Origin: Ilumatobacteraceae bacterium
GTDB lineage: Bacteria > Actinomycetota > Acidimicrobiia > Acidimicrobiales > Ilumatobacteraceae
DNA: 51,367 bases
Assembly: GCA_025463305.1 (NCBI GenBank)
Contig: JAOBWK010000053.1
Span: 1-51,367 of the forward strand
Reading direction: 5' to 3'
A model generated the notes under the pieces. That model had not been told where the DNA came from. It ran no database searches and saw nothing but the letters and a program-made list of their open reading frames with translations. This document shows positions 7,164 through 15,875 of this stretch, piece by piece. A program made the translations under genes and the position numbers. The stretch's first letter is position 1. Every line of letters starts with the position of its first letter.

Positions 7164-9410
7164 ATGCTCGCCACACTCGCCAACGCCTGTCATCGCCGCC
7201 GATGGATCGTCATCGCCCTCTGGATCGCGGCCGCTGTCGGCATCTCCGCGCTCTCGTCGTCCGCCGGAGGTGCCTACAGCGACGGCGGCCGGTTGACCGG
7301 CACGGACAGCGACCAGGCGTACTCGATCCTGCGCACCGAGTTCCCCAGCGCATCGGGCGGCACGGCGACCGTCGTGTTCCACGTCGCTGGCGGGGTGGCC
7401 GGCGGGGTGGCAGGAGGCGTCGCTGGGTCACGACAGGCGATCGAGGAGTACCTCGCCGACGTCGCCGGCAAGCCGAACGTGGTCGATGTCGGGTCACCGT
7501 TCGCCGGTACCGGTGCCGGACAGATCGCCGCCGACGGCGACACAGCATACGCGACGGTCGACATGCGCGACGGTGCGTCGAACGAGGCGATCGCGGTCAC
7601 CACCGACGCGATGGTGCGCGACGCCGCGAGCCTGCGCGCGCACGGCGTGCAGGTCGAGTTCCTCGGCGGCTGGTTCCTGCACGGTGGCGTGCCGTCGAGC
7701 GAGGCCTTCGGGCTGCTCGCCGCGGTGGTCATCCTGCTGCTCGCGTTCGGCTCCGTCGCGGCGATGGGCCTGCCGCTGATCACCGCCGTCACCGGCATCG
7801 TGATCGGCCTGTCGAGCGTGATGCTGTGGGCGAACGTCGTGCAGACGCCGGACTTCACCACCCAGGTCGCCTCGATGGTCGGCATCGGCGTCGGCATCGA
7901 CTACGCGCTGTTCATCGTCACCCGCTACCGCGAGGTGATCCGACGCGGTGCGTCACCGAGCGCAGCGATCACCGAGGCCTTCGGCACCGCCGGCCGGGCT
8001 GTCGCCTTCGCCGGGTGCACGGTGATGATCTCGCTGCTCGGCATGTTCGTGATGCGCGTGCCGTTCCTCTACGGGCTGGCACTCGGCACGTCGACGGCGG
8101 TGCTCGTGGCCGTGCTCGCCGCGCTCACCTTGCTGCCGGCGCTGCTCGGCGTGCTCGGTCGCCACCTCGATCGGTTCTCGATCCATCGCCGCCGCACCGT
8201 CGTCAAGGAGACCGTGTGGCACCGGTGGAGCCGCCTCGTGCAGCGCCATCCGGTGAAGTTCGCGGTGGCCGGGCTCGCCGTGCTGCTCGCCGCGGGTGCA
8301 CCCGTGTTCGCGATGCGGCTCGCCTCGGCCGACCCCGGCAACGATCCGAAGGCTTCCACCACTCGCCATGCCTACGATCTCCTCGCCGACGGGTTCGGGC
8401 CGGGCACGAACGGCCCGCTGCTGATCGCGATCTCCACGCCCGATGCGGCCAGTCGAACCGCGGCGGCTGCGCTGCCGGACCGGCTGGCGATCGAACCAGG
8501 CGTCGCCAGCGTGGGCCCGCTCGTGCCCAGCGCATCGGGGCGCGCCGCGCTGATCCAGATCGTGCCGAGCAGCTCGCCGCAGGCCGAGGCGACCGCGACG
8601 CTGGTCCGCGACCTGCGCGACCACGTGCTGCCGTCGGCCGGTGTCGACGCCCACGTCGGCGGGCAGACCGCCTCGGACGTCGACTTCGCCGGGTTGATGT
8701 CGGCTCGGCTGCCGCTGTTCATCGGGGCCGTGCTCGTGCTCAGCTTCGTGCTGCTGATGGCGGTGTTCCGCTCGGTGCTGGTGCCGCTCAAGGCGGTGGT
8801 CATGAACCTGCTCTCGATCGGCGCCGCGTACGGTGTGATGGTGATGGTGTTCCAGTGGGGATGGCTCGGCAGCCTGTTCGGAGTCGACGCCGGCGCGCCG
8901 ATCGAGCCATGGGCGCCAATGATGCTGTTCGCGATCGTGTTCGGGCTGTCGATGGACTACGAGGTGTTCCTGCTCAGCTCGGTCAAGGAGCGGTACGTCG
9001 CCTCCGGCGACAACAGCCACGCCGTGGTCGAGGGACTGGCCTCGACCGCCCGGGTCATCACCGCGGCTGCCGCGATCATGGTCTGCGTGTTCGGCAGCTT
9101 CATCGTCGGTGATCTGCGCTCCATCAAGCTGATCGGGCTCGGTCTGGCGGTGGCCGTGCTGGTCGACGCGACGATCGTGCGAATGGTGCTCGTGCCCGCG
9201 ACGATGGAACTGCTCGGCCGTCGCAACTGGTGGATGCCACGTTGGCTCGACCGGGTCGTGCCGCACCTCGACGTCGAGGGCCACGCGCACGCTCTCGGTC
9301 ACGCTGCTGCGGACGACACCGGCTGGCCCCCACCCACAACCGCATCGGCTCCCACGGACTCCCCCAGCGCACAAACGGTCGTCACCGAGCGCGAGCTGGT
9401 CGGGCGATGA
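7164..9410 (+). CDS. MMPL-family RND transporter
   Basis: MMPL proteins are proton-driven RND exporters of lipids or lipophilic compounds in actinobacterial envelopes. This 748-residue protein has two repeats of one helix plus a large extracytoplasmic loop plus five helices. The family segment QVASMVGIGVGIDYALFIVTRYRE appears in the first half and its counterpart VFGLSMDYEVFLLSSVKE in the second. ATG 7164 is preferred over an upstream in-frame start at 7134 because it places the first helix at about residue 12. A VAGGVAGGVAG tandem lies in the first loop (7390-7425). The stop overlaps the kinase start as ATGA, so the kinase and regulator probably control this exporter. Confidence 0.9.
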   Translation: MLATLANACHRRRWIVIALWIAAAVGISALSSSAGGAYSDGGRLTGTDSDQAYSILRTEFPSASGGTATVVFHVAGGVAGGVAGGVAGSRQAIEEYLADVAGKPNVVDVGSPFAGTGAGQIAADGDTAYATVDMRDGASNEAIAVTTDAMVRDAASLRAHGVQVEFLGGWFLHGGVPSSEAFGLLAAVVILLLAFGSVAAMGLPLITAVTGIVIGLSSVMLWANVVQTPDFTTQVASMVGIGVGIDYALFIVTRYREVIRRGASPSAAITEAFGTAGRAVAFAGCTVMISLLGMFVMRVPFLYGLALGTSTAVLVAVLAALTLLPALLGVLGRHLDRFSIHRRRTVVKETVWHRWSRLVQRHPVKFAVAGLAVLLAAGAPVFAMRLASADPGNDPKASTTRHAYDLLADGFGPGTNGPLLIAISTPDAASRTAAAALPDRLAIEPGVASVGPLVPSASGRAALIQIVPSSSPQAEATATLVRDLRDHVLPSAGVDAHVGGQTASDVDFAGLMSARLPLFIGAVLVLSFVLLMAVFRSVLVPLKAVVMNLLSIGAAYGVMVMVFQWGWLGSLFGVDAGAPIEPWAPMMLFAIVFGLSMDYEVFLLSSVKERYVASGDNSHAVVEGLASTARVITAAAAIMVCVFGSFIVGDLRSIKLIGLGLAVAVLVDATIVRMVLVPATMELLGRRNWWMPRWLDRVVPHLDVEGHAHALGHAAADDTGWPPPTTASAPTDSPSAQTVVTERELVGR

Positions 9411-10771
9411 GCACCACCTGGCCGGCTCCCGGCTCCACCGCCGCGTCGTCCGATGCGTCCGCGCCGACCCCTGCACGGCGCCGCAACCTGTTCGTGCGCG
9501 CTTACGGGCCGCTGGTGCAGGGGCGCACGTGGGCGACGACGCTGCACCTGCTGCTCGACCTCGCGTTCGGCATCGCCTGGTTCACCGTCGTGGTGACGAT
9601 GCTCTCGGTGAGCGCCGGACTGATGGTGACGCTCATCGGCCTGCCGCTGCTCGTCGCGACGGTGGGGTTCGGGCGGCTGATCGGCGCGGCCGAGCGGGCC
9701 CGCGTCCGCGCCGTGTTCGGGACGCGCCTCGACGCCTTCCCCCGCCGCCATCGCGAGGGCAGCCTCTGGCACCGTGCCCGGCTGGCGATCGGCGACGGCG
9801 CCGGCTGGCGAGGCATCGGTTACGCGTTCATCGCGCTGCCGTGGGGCATCCTCACGTTCACGCTGACGGTCGTCACGTGGAGTGTGTCGATCGCCTGCGC
9901 CGGCTTCCCCATCGCGGCGTTCTTCATCCCCGAGTCCTCCACCGGCGGGCCGTACCGGTTCGGCGACCACTACGTGCTCCACGGTTGGGGCCGGTTCGGC
10001 TACGGGTTCGGCACGTTCGTGATCGGCCTGGCTCTGCTCGTCGCCGCGCCGCGCATCATCCGCGGCCTCGGCAACGCCGATCGGTGGATCGTCCGCGCGC
10101 TGCTCTCACCGGATCCGAACCGGGCCCTGACCGAGCGGGTCGAGCAGCTCACCGTGAGCCGCGATGCGTCGGTGGAGGGCGCCGGCCTCGAGCTGCGGCG
10201 CATCGAGCGCGACCTCCACGACGGCGCACAGCAGCGGCTCGTCGGGCTGGCGATGAACCTCGGCCTCGCCCGTGAACGGCTTGCGTCCGGCGCTGATCCC
10301 GAGCGCGCCACCGAGCTGGTGATCCGCGCCCACGAGGAGTCCAAGCTGGCGATCAGTGAGCTGCGCGACCTCGTCCGCGGCATCCATCCGTCGGTGCTCA
10401 CCGACCGAGGTCTCGACGCCGCACTGTCGGCGCTCGCGGCACGCAGCCCGGTACCGATCCAGATCGACGTCGACCTCGCCTCGCGCCCGCCGGCCGCGAT
10501 CGAGGCGGCCGCGTACTTCGTGGTGGCCGAGTCGTTGACCAACATCGCCAAGCACAGCCGGGCGACGCGCGGATCCGTGCGGGTCGGCGAGCGCGGCTCG
10601 ACCCTGCTGATCGAGATCTACGACGACGGCATCGGCGGCGCCGAGGAGCGCTCCGGGGGCGGCCTCAGCGGGTTGCGCGACCGGATCGCCGCGGTCGAGG
10701 GACGGCTGCGGATCTCCAGCCCCGACGGCGGGCCGACGTTGCTCGCGGTGGAGCTCCCATGCGGGTCGTGA
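9407..10771 (+). CDS. NarL-type sensor histidine kinase with N-terminal membrane sensor domain
   Basis: This 454-residue kinase begins with a four-helix 'putative sensor' region (about 25-225) of the kind common in actinobacterial LiaS/DesK-like kinases. The HisKA_3 dimerisation helix follows with the phospho-acceptor in IERDLHDGAQQR (His271). The HATPase domain holds the N box ESLTNIAKHS and the G box SGGGLSGLRDR. ATG 9407 overlaps the MMPL stop (ATGA) and is chosen over the longer upstream frame. It overlaps the response regulator gene by 13 bases. The signal is unknown; the partner transporter suggests membrane-lipid or drug stress. Confidence 0.92.
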   Translation: MSTTWPAPGSTAASSDASAPTPARRRNLFVRAYGPLVQGRTWATTLHLLLDLAFGIAWFTVVVTMLSVSAGLMVTLIGLPLLVATVGFGRLIGAAERARVRAVFGTRLDAFPRRHREGSLWHRARLAIGDGAGWRGIGYAFIALPWGILTFTLTVVTWSVSIACAGFPIAAFFIPESSTGGPYRFGDHYVLHGWGRFGYGFGTFVIGLALLVAAPRIIRGLGNADRWIVRALLSPDPNRALTERVEQLTVSRDASVEGAGLELRRIERDLHDGAQQRLVGLAMNLGLARERLASGADPERATELVIRAHEESKLAISELRDLVRGIHPSVLTDRGLDAALSALAARSPVPIQIDVDLASRPPAAIEAAAYFVVAESLTNIAKHSRATRGSVRVGERGSTLLIEIYDDGIGGAEERSGGGLSGLRDRIAAVEGRLRISSPDGGPTLLAVELPCGS

Positions 10772-11406
10772 TCGCGGAGGACTCGGTGCTGCTGCGCGAG
10801 GGCATCACCCGCCTCCTCGCCGAGTACGACGCCGAGGTCGTCGCCGCGCTGGGCGACGCGAGCCGGCTGCTCGCGGCCGTCCAGGAGACCGATCCCGACA
10901 TCGTCATCGTCGACGTGCGCATGCCACCGACGTTCACCGACGAGGGGCTGCGCGCCGCCGTCGAGCTGCGCGCCGTGCGCCCCGGCACGCCCGTGCTGGT
11001 GCTGTCCCAGTACGTCGAGGAGAGCTTCGCCACCGAGCTGCTCGGCGGCAGCACCGTCGGGGTCGGCTACCTCCTCAAGGAGCGCGTCGCGGACGTCGCC
11101 GACTTCATCAGCGCGTGCCGGCGCGTCGCTGCCGGCGGCACCGCGCTCGATCCCGAGGTGGTCGCCCAGCTGCTCACCCGCAGCCGCCGGCGCGAGCCGC
11201 TGGCGATGCTGACGCCGCGCGAGCGCGAGGTGCTCGGGCTGATGGCCGAGGGACGCTCCAACACCGGCATCGCCCAGCAGCTGGTGATCAGCGACGGTGC
11301 GGTCGAGAAGCACATCACGTCGATCCTGACCAAGCTGCAGCTGCCGGTCAGCGACACCGAGCACCGCCGGGTGCTCGCCGTGCTCACCTTCTTGCGGAGT
11401 CCTTGA
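10759..11406 (+). CDS. NarL/LuxR-type response regulator
   Basis: The 215-residue protein has a receiver domain (acidic pocket E7-D8, phospho-acceptor Asp52 in VDVRMPP, conserved Lys in LLKERV) and a C-terminal LuxR-type helix-turn-helix (LTPREREVLGLMAEGRSN to VEKHITSILTKLQL). It overlaps the kinase gene by 13 bases and is surely its partner. Phosphorylation is expected to let it dimerise and control transcription, most likely of the MMPL operon. Its 3' end overlaps the convergent ferredoxin gene by 23 bases. Confidence 0.94.
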   Translation: MRVVIAEDSVLLREGITRLLAEYDAEVVAALGDASRLLAAVQETDPDIVIVDVRMPPTFTDEGLRAAVELRAVRPGTPVLVLSQYVEESFATELLGGSTVGVGYLLKERVADVADFISACRRVAAGGTALDPEVVAQLLTRSRRREPLAMLTPREREVLGLMAEGRSNTGIAQQLVISDGAVEKHITSILTKLQLPVSDTEHRRVLAVLTFLRSP

Positions 11407-11602
11407 CCACCTCGAGCTTGAGCGCCAGCACGGGGCACGCGGCGACGGCTCGCCGGGCGTGATCGAGGAGGGCACCGTTCACCGAGGCCGGGTCGATGAT
11501 CGGGTAGCCCCAGTCGTCGAGCTCGATCCGCTCCGGGAACAGGTCCGCGCACAGCCCGCGCCCGTCGCATGCGATCATGTCGAGACGGAGGCGGAAGCTC
11601 AT
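11384..11602 (-). CDS. 3Fe-4S ferredoxin, last gene of redox operon
   Basis: This 72-residue ferredoxin has only three cluster-type cysteines (Cys12 and Cys18 in CDGRGLC, Cys56 in AACPVLAL), the C-x5-C...CP pattern of 3Fe-4S ferredoxins that often serve P450s or flavoproteins. ATG 11602 overlaps the stop of the NuoF-like gene (ATGA), so translation is probably coupled and it is the likely electron partner of that flavoprotein. It is cytoplasmic. Confidence 0.88.
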   Translation of the reverse strand: MSFRLRLDMIACDGRGLCADLFPERIELDDWGYPIIDPASVNGALLDHARRAVAACPVLALKLEVVKDSARR

Positions 11603-12933
11603 CGCCAGACCTTCGTCTTCTCGGCCGGGATCGGCATCAACGGTGCCAGCGCAGCCCCGGCGCACGGGCCGTGGGCGATGTGGCGGGCCACGTCGGCGTT
11701 GAACACGTCGAGCGCGCTGCGCAGGAGGCGCACCGCGCCGTCGGGGAAGCTGCACGCGCCGCGGCCTTCGACCTGGCCGGCCCAGCGGTGCAGCTTGGCG
11801 AGCGTGTCCAACGACGCGCGTCCGGTGGCCAGCTCGCGCATGCCCCCGGCGATCGCCGCCAGACCGTGCACGCACGGGCCGCACTGGCCGGCCGTCTCAC
11901 CGGCCAACCACGTCAGCACCCGCGCGGTCTCGCAGAGCCCACAACCTCGTGCCGGGAGGACGATGACGGCGCCGCAGCCGAGGCCCGAACCGATCGAGCG
12001 CAACCATGCGTTGTCCATCGTCGCCCAGCGCGCCGACTCGGCGCTGATCCATGTGCCGTAGTAGCCGCCCAGCAGGACGGCGCCGATCCCCTGCTCCGAC
12101 AGGCGCGATGAGCCGATGACCGAGTGCAGCGACATGCCGATCGGGATCTCGCACACGCCCCGCCGCTCGACAGCGCCGGACAGCGTGAGCAGCATCGTGC
12201 CCGGCTCGTTCTCGGTGCCCTGGGCTCGGAACCACTCGGGTCCGAACCGCATGATCTGGGTGACATGGCAGAGGGTCTCGACGTTGTCGACGAGCGTCGG
12301 CCGGTTGGCGACCCCGCGTTGGTACGGCCGCGGCGGCGTCAACGTGGGACGCGCTTCGCCACCGTTGATCAGGTGGACGAGTGCCGTCTCCTCGCCGGCC
12401 ACGTAGCGGCTGGGGAGGCCCTGGACCTGGATGACGGGCATCGGTTCGCGAGCCCGGACCCGCTCGGCGATCGCGGCCTCGATGGCGGCGATCGCGGTCG
12501 TGCGCGAGCGCTCGATGCCGATCACGATCTCGTTGGCGCCGACCGCCGCAGCGGCGTGGCACGCACCGTCGATCACGAGGTGCGGGGCCCGGCTCAGCAG
12601 GAGCGTGTCCTTCGCGCTGGCCGGCTCGCCCTCGCTGCCGTTGACCACGACCACGGGTCGGCCGGAGCCCTCGCTGACGCTGCGCATCTTGCGGCCGGTC
12701 GGGAAGCCGCCGCCCCCACGACCGCGCAGGCCGGATGCCTCGATCATCGCGATCGAGGACTCGATCGGTTGGCGACGGGCTGCCGTCGGCGCCGGATACG
12801 TCCGGCGATGGTCGATGAGCGAGGTGAAGTACCCGGCCCGTGACGCCACGGCCGTCAGCAGCCGCGGCAGCACCGGTCCGGCCGGCGGCGGCGGCGGTGT
12901 CGGCCCGCCGGGGCGGACCTCGTGAGCGATCAT
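11599..12933 (-). CDS. NuoF-like NAD(P)H-binding iron-sulfur flavoprotein
   Basis: The 444-residue protein resembles the 51-kDa NADH-binding subunit of complex I. It has the FMN/NAD loop GRGGGGFPTG (71-80), the NGSEGEP segment (98-104), an SLBB-like middle region and the C-terminal iron-sulfur binding region. In classical NuoF the cluster motif is SCGxCxPC; here it reads TAGQCGPC, so the first ligand is Ala348 and only Cys351, Cys354 and Cys394 remain, with an extra CGLC at 331-334. The expected role is to take electrons from NAD(P)H and hand them to the ferredoxin or the membrane partner. It overlaps its neighbours at both ends by ATGA. An open frame continues upstream, but its translation there is antisense-like. 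Confidence 0.82.
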   Translation of the reverse strand: MIAHEVRPGGPTPPPPPAGPVLPRLLTAVASRAGYFTSLIDHRRTYPAPTAARRQPIESSIAMIEASGLRGRGGGGFPTGRKMRSVSEGSGRPVVVVNGSEGEPASAKDTLLLSRAPHLVIDGACHAAAAVGANEIVIGIERSRTTAIAAIEAAIAERVRAREPMPVIQVQGLPSRYVAGEETALVHLINGGEARPTLTPPRPYQRGVANRPTLVDNVETLCHVTQIMRFGPEWFRAQGTENEPGTMLLTLSGAVERRGVCEIPIGMSLHSVIGSSRLSEQGIGAVLLGGYYGTWISAESARWATMDNAWLRSIGSGLGCGAVIVLPARGCGLCETARVLTWLAGETAGQCGPCVHGLAAIAGGMRELATGRASLDTLAKLHRWAGQVEGRGACSFPDGAVRLLRSALDVFNADVARHIAHGPCAGAALAPLMPIPAEKTKVWR

Positions 12934-13634
12934 GCTGCGCTCCTCTCGACGATGTGCTCGACCGGGTGGGTGCCGTCCACCGAGGCCGCCCGCTTGCTCC
13001 AGTTCGGCTTCATCGGGCCGATCATCGTCCAGCCGATGACCAGTGCGGGGACGAGCACCAGCGCGCCGATCGCGATCGAGCGCTGGCGCGGGTCGACCGG
13101 TCGCCAGACCTTCAACCGCCAGGCCACCGAAGCGAGCGCGATCGCGGCGCAGGACCCGTCGATGATCCACATCCACGGGAACCGGGTGTCGCTCCCGGTG
13201 CCGAGCCCGTGCAGCATCGCGATCGGCCACATCGCGTACGACAGCAGGTGCACCCGCTGCCAGTTCCGGTAGCCGAGGCGCACGCGCATCAGGCTGGTGA
13301 TGATGACGGCCAGCAGCAGATCGACCGTGACGGCGCCGAGCCCGAGCCACAGCGGCCGGTAGCCGGCCCGGAACGGGATGATCGCGTCGAGCCAGCCGAT
13401 CGGGGCGAAGCCGTCGATCACCGTGGTGGCGACGTGGAGGAAGACGAAGACCACGACGAGCAGCGACAGGTTGCGATGCACGAGCAGCACCACGGCACGC
13501 GGGAAGTGCTCGTGGCCCCAGCTGACGACGGTCGGGGTGCCGAGGGCGAAGACGAGGGTCAACAGGACGAGCGAGATCGCGCCGCTGCCGCGGGTGAAGT
13601 ACCACAGCGCCAGCGACTGGGTGAGCGCGTTCAT
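12930..13634 (-). CDS. Ferric-reductase-like heme membrane protein
   Basis: The 234-residue protein has about six membrane helices and a pattern of the ferric reductase-like transmembrane domain. Two histidine sets, LVHRNLS/FLHVATT (about 53-71) and RVHLLSY/MLHGLG (about 128-142), are suited to bind two b hemes across the membrane. No FAD/NAD reductase domain is fused, so the electron donor must be separate; the NuoF-like protein is the obvious candidate. ATG 13634 overlaps the ApbE stop (ATGA), and its stop overlaps the NuoF-like start in the same way. The final acceptor is unknown. Confidence 0.8.
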   Translation of the reverse strand: MNALTQSLALWYFTRGSGAISLVLLTLVFALGTPTVVSWGHEHFPRAVVLLVHRNLSLLVVVFVFLHVATTVIDGFAPIGWLDAIIPFRAGYRPLWLGLGAVTVDLLLAVIITSLMRVRLGYRNWQRVHLLSYAMWPIAMLHGLGTGSDTRFPWMWIIDGSCAAIALASVAWRLKVWRPVDPRQRSIAIGALVLVPALVIGWTMIGPMKPNWSKRAASVDGTHPVEHIVERSAA

Positions 13635-14551
13635 CGGGTGGAGTCCTCCGGCCAGCCGCCGAGGCGCACGACGACACCGTCGTGACGCACCAGCCGAGCC
13701 GGAACTCCCATCGACGCGAGCCAATCGGCGGCCGGGGCCCCGCGGATGATCGATGCCGTGGTGGCGATGTTCGCCTCCACGCACGAGGCGGCGGCGACGG
13801 ACACCGTGCGCCAGTGCTCGCTCGCCGAGCGGCCCGTCGTCGGATCGATGAGGTGGTGCACGTCATCGTCGCCGCGGCGCCAACGACGCACGCGGGTCGA
13901 CGACGTCGCGAGACCGCCGTCGTGGAGCAGGATCATCTGCCCGTCGGCGTCGAGGTCTGCACCGTGCCACTCGGCGACGAAGACGGGCCAGCCCGACGAC
14001 GCTGTCGGTCCGGCGCACGCGATGTCGCCGCCGAGTGACACGAGAACGCCGCACCCGGATGCGAGCGCAGCGGCATGCGCCGCGCGATCCGCGGCGAGCG
14101 CCTTGGCGGTCGCGCCGAGATCCAGTTGGACACCGCGGGGAACACGCACGGTCCGAAGGTCTCGATCGATCTCGACGACCTGCCAGCCGGACACCTCGGC
14201 GAAGCGCGTCACGGCGGGACCGGTGCCCACGGCGGCGAAGTCGCGGTCGTAGCCGAGCAGGCGGAGGGCTCGTCCGACGGTCGGATCCACAGCGCCACCG
14301 GTGACCCGTGCGGCGTCGAGGGCCACGGTCAGGGCCTCGATGAACGTCTGGCCGACGCGCACCATCCGTCCGCCGGCCTGGTTCACCCGCTCGAGGTCCG
14401 AGTCCGGGCGGAACCGGCTGCAGGCGCGGTCGATGTCGTCGATCTGCGCACGCGCGGCAGCGACGGCGGCGTCGAACGCGGTCGCCTCGGACGTCACCAC
14501 GCTGGCGCCGGTGCCGAGCACGACGAAGTCCGCCCGGGCCAGCGTGCTCAT
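13631..14551 (-). CDS. apbE: ApbE-type FAD:protein FMN transferase
   Basis: ApbE attaches FMN from FAD through a phosphoester to Ser/Thr of redox proteins. The 306-residue product shows the family segments SRFRPDSDLERVN (about 45-57), LDLGATAKALAAD, LVSLGGDIA and HHLIDPTTGRSA. No lipoprotein signal is visible, unlike many ApbE proteins. It lies inside an operon of redox membrane proteins, yet none of the partners shows an FMN_bind domain with the usual S/T-GA-S/T acceptor motif. Both ends overlap neighbours by ATGA. Confidence 0.9.
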   Translation of the reverse strand: MSTLARADFVVLGTGASVVTSEATAFDAAVAAARAQIDDIDRACSRFRPDSDLERVNQAGGRMVRVGQTFIEALTVALDAARVTGGAVDPTVGRALRLLGYDRDFAAVGTGPAVTRFAEVSGWQVVEIDRDLRTVRVPRGVQLDLGATAKALAADRAAHAAALASGCGVLVSLGGDIACAGPTASSGWPVFVAEWHGADLDADGQMILLHDGGLATSSTRVRRWRRGDDDVHHLIDPTTGRSASEHWRTVSVAAASCVEANIATTASIIRGAPAADWLASMGVPARLVRHDGVVVRLGGWPEDSTR

Positions 14552-15102
14552 GATCCGCCCGACACCACGACGGTCTTGCGGGGATGGTGGGTGTGCACCG
14601 TCGTCGGGGTGGTGACGGGCGGACGGGCCACGGTGGTCTGCACGACCGGCGCCTGCGTCGTGACCGGCGCGGCGGTGGTGGGCGGCAGCGTCTCGACCGG
14701 CACGTTCTCGACCGGCACGTTCTGGACCGGGACCGGGACCGGGACGGTGTCGACGGGGACCTGCGCCGGCACGGTCTCGACCGGGACGGCGGCCGGCAGC
14801 GTCGCCGCGGTCGTGGGGTCGGCGGGCAGCGTGAGCGCGGTCGTGGGGTCGAGCGGCAGCGTCGCGTCGGTCACGGTCGCCGGATCGACGGCGTTCGGAT
14901 CGACGGCGGTGTCACTGGTGGCGACGCTGCGCTGACCGGAGAACGCCCGCTCGGACAGCACGGCGAGTCCGCCCGTGAGGACCAACCCGCCGGCTGCGGT
15001 CCAGGCCGTGACCTGGCGGGCCTTGCGCAGACCTGCGTCGCGGTGACGGACTCGGGCGTGATGAGGATGTTGAGGAGACATGGAGCTCGCTTCCGGCGTC
15101 AT
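14548..15102 (-). CDS. Membrane-anchored Pro/Val/Thr-rich protein, first gene of redox operon
   Basis: The 184-residue protein has a basic His-rich N-terminus, one membrane helix (about 33-50) and an extracytoplasmic tail dominated by Pro, Val and Thr. The tail has degenerate short repeats of the type VPVxTVP between about 100 and 145 and ends in a His/Lys-rich patch. No domain is recognised. ATG 15081 is an alternative start. Its stop overlaps the apbE start by ATGA, so it belongs to the operon; a periplasm-side scaffold or cofactor carrier is conceivable but unproven. Confidence 0.6.
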   Translation of the reverse strand: MTPEASSMSPQHPHHARVRHRDAGLRKARQVTAWTAAGGLVLTGGLAVLSERAFSGQRSVATSDTAVDPNAVDPATVTDATLPLDPTTALTLPADPTTAATLPAAVPVETVPAQVPVDTVPVPVPVQNVPVENVPVETLPPTTAAPVTTQAPVVQTTVARPPVTTPTTVHTHHPRKTVVVSGGS

Positions 15103-15214
15103 CGCGGGGTGACGCCTGCTCCATGATCATGAACCCGTCACGTGAATGCCACGCGGGTGCAACCTGTGTGCCACATCAGAATCCGCGGCGGCAGCGATGC
15201 GCTAGAACGGCGCG

Positions 15215-15517
15215 ATGATCATCGTGACCGGCACCATCGTGGCCAGGCCCGACACTCGCGCCGAGGTGTTGCGGATGAGCCTCGAGCACGTCCACCGCTC
15301 GCGGCTCGAACCGGGCTGCCTGCTCCACTCCGTCCACCAGGACGTCGAGGATCCCGACCGGATCGTGTTCATCGAGCACTGGGCCGATCAGGCGGCGCTG
15401 TTCACCCACTTCGCCGTGCCGGACTCCCGGGCGTTCGCTCGTGCGGCCGAGCATCTGGCGGCCGAGCGCTCGACCATGACGATCTACGACGCGACGGTTG
15501 TCCCCATCCCCCGCTGA
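15215..15517 (+). CDS. Antibiotic biosynthesis monooxygenase (ABM) domain protein
   Basis: The 100-residue protein is the size of a single ABM ferredoxin-like fold. It has the usual GTIVARPDTRAEVL start, the EPGCLLHSVHQDVEDPD core and IVFIEHWADQAALFTHF. Members oxidise quinols or polyketides without cofactors, or act as small dimeric stress proteins such as YgiN. The substrate is unknown. It is divergent from the redox operon across 112 bases and is followed by the repeat array. Confidence 0.85.
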   Translation: MIIVTGTIVARPDTRAEVLRMSLEHVHRSRLEPGCLLHSVHQDVEDPDRIVFIEHWADQAALFTHFAVPDSRAFARAAEHLAAERSTMTIYDATVVPIPR

Positions 15518-15568
15518 CGCCGATCACCCCAGCTCACGACCCTGACAACGTCCGTCGCTCGCCGCCTC

Positions 15569-15857
15569 GGGAATCTCCACGTGACGAATCTCAGGGTTCC
15601 TTCGCCGACGGCTGAAATGCCCCCTTCCGAATCTCCACGTGACGAAACTCAGGGTCCCTCGGTCGGCTGCCAATGCGCCCTTGGGAATCTCCACGTGACG
15701 AATCTCCAGCACCTCCGCCCGCCCTCTCCGAATCGTCACGTGGAGATCCCCAAGGCCCCCGAAACGCCCTCCCAGGCTGACCTCCGAATCGTCACGTGGA
15801 GATTCGGAAGGGCGCTCGGAACGCCGTCCCGGGCGAGGCCTCCGAATCGTCACGGCG
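15569..15857. repeat. Array of six copies of a CACGTG-centred repeat (three forward, three reverse)
   Basis: The core AATCTCCACGTGACGA occurs forward at 15572-15587, 15630-15645 and 15686-15701. It is reversed at 15733-15748 (one change at the end) and 15789-15804, and truncated at 15847-15854. Flanks are partly conserved: GGG before the core and TCTCAGGG after it in the first copies. Spacing is about 40-60 bases. The forward-then-reverse order lets the transcript fold on itself. It fills the gap between convergent ABM and VWA genes, so it could also end transcription. The same core recurs at 32.6 kb. Confidence 0.9.
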
Positions 15858-15875
15858 CCCGACCTCGTTCGTGCT

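Noticed and set aside
15569..15857. CRISPR-like array
   Set aside because: Copies occur in both orientations, spacers are unequal and partly similar, and no cas gene is in the window.
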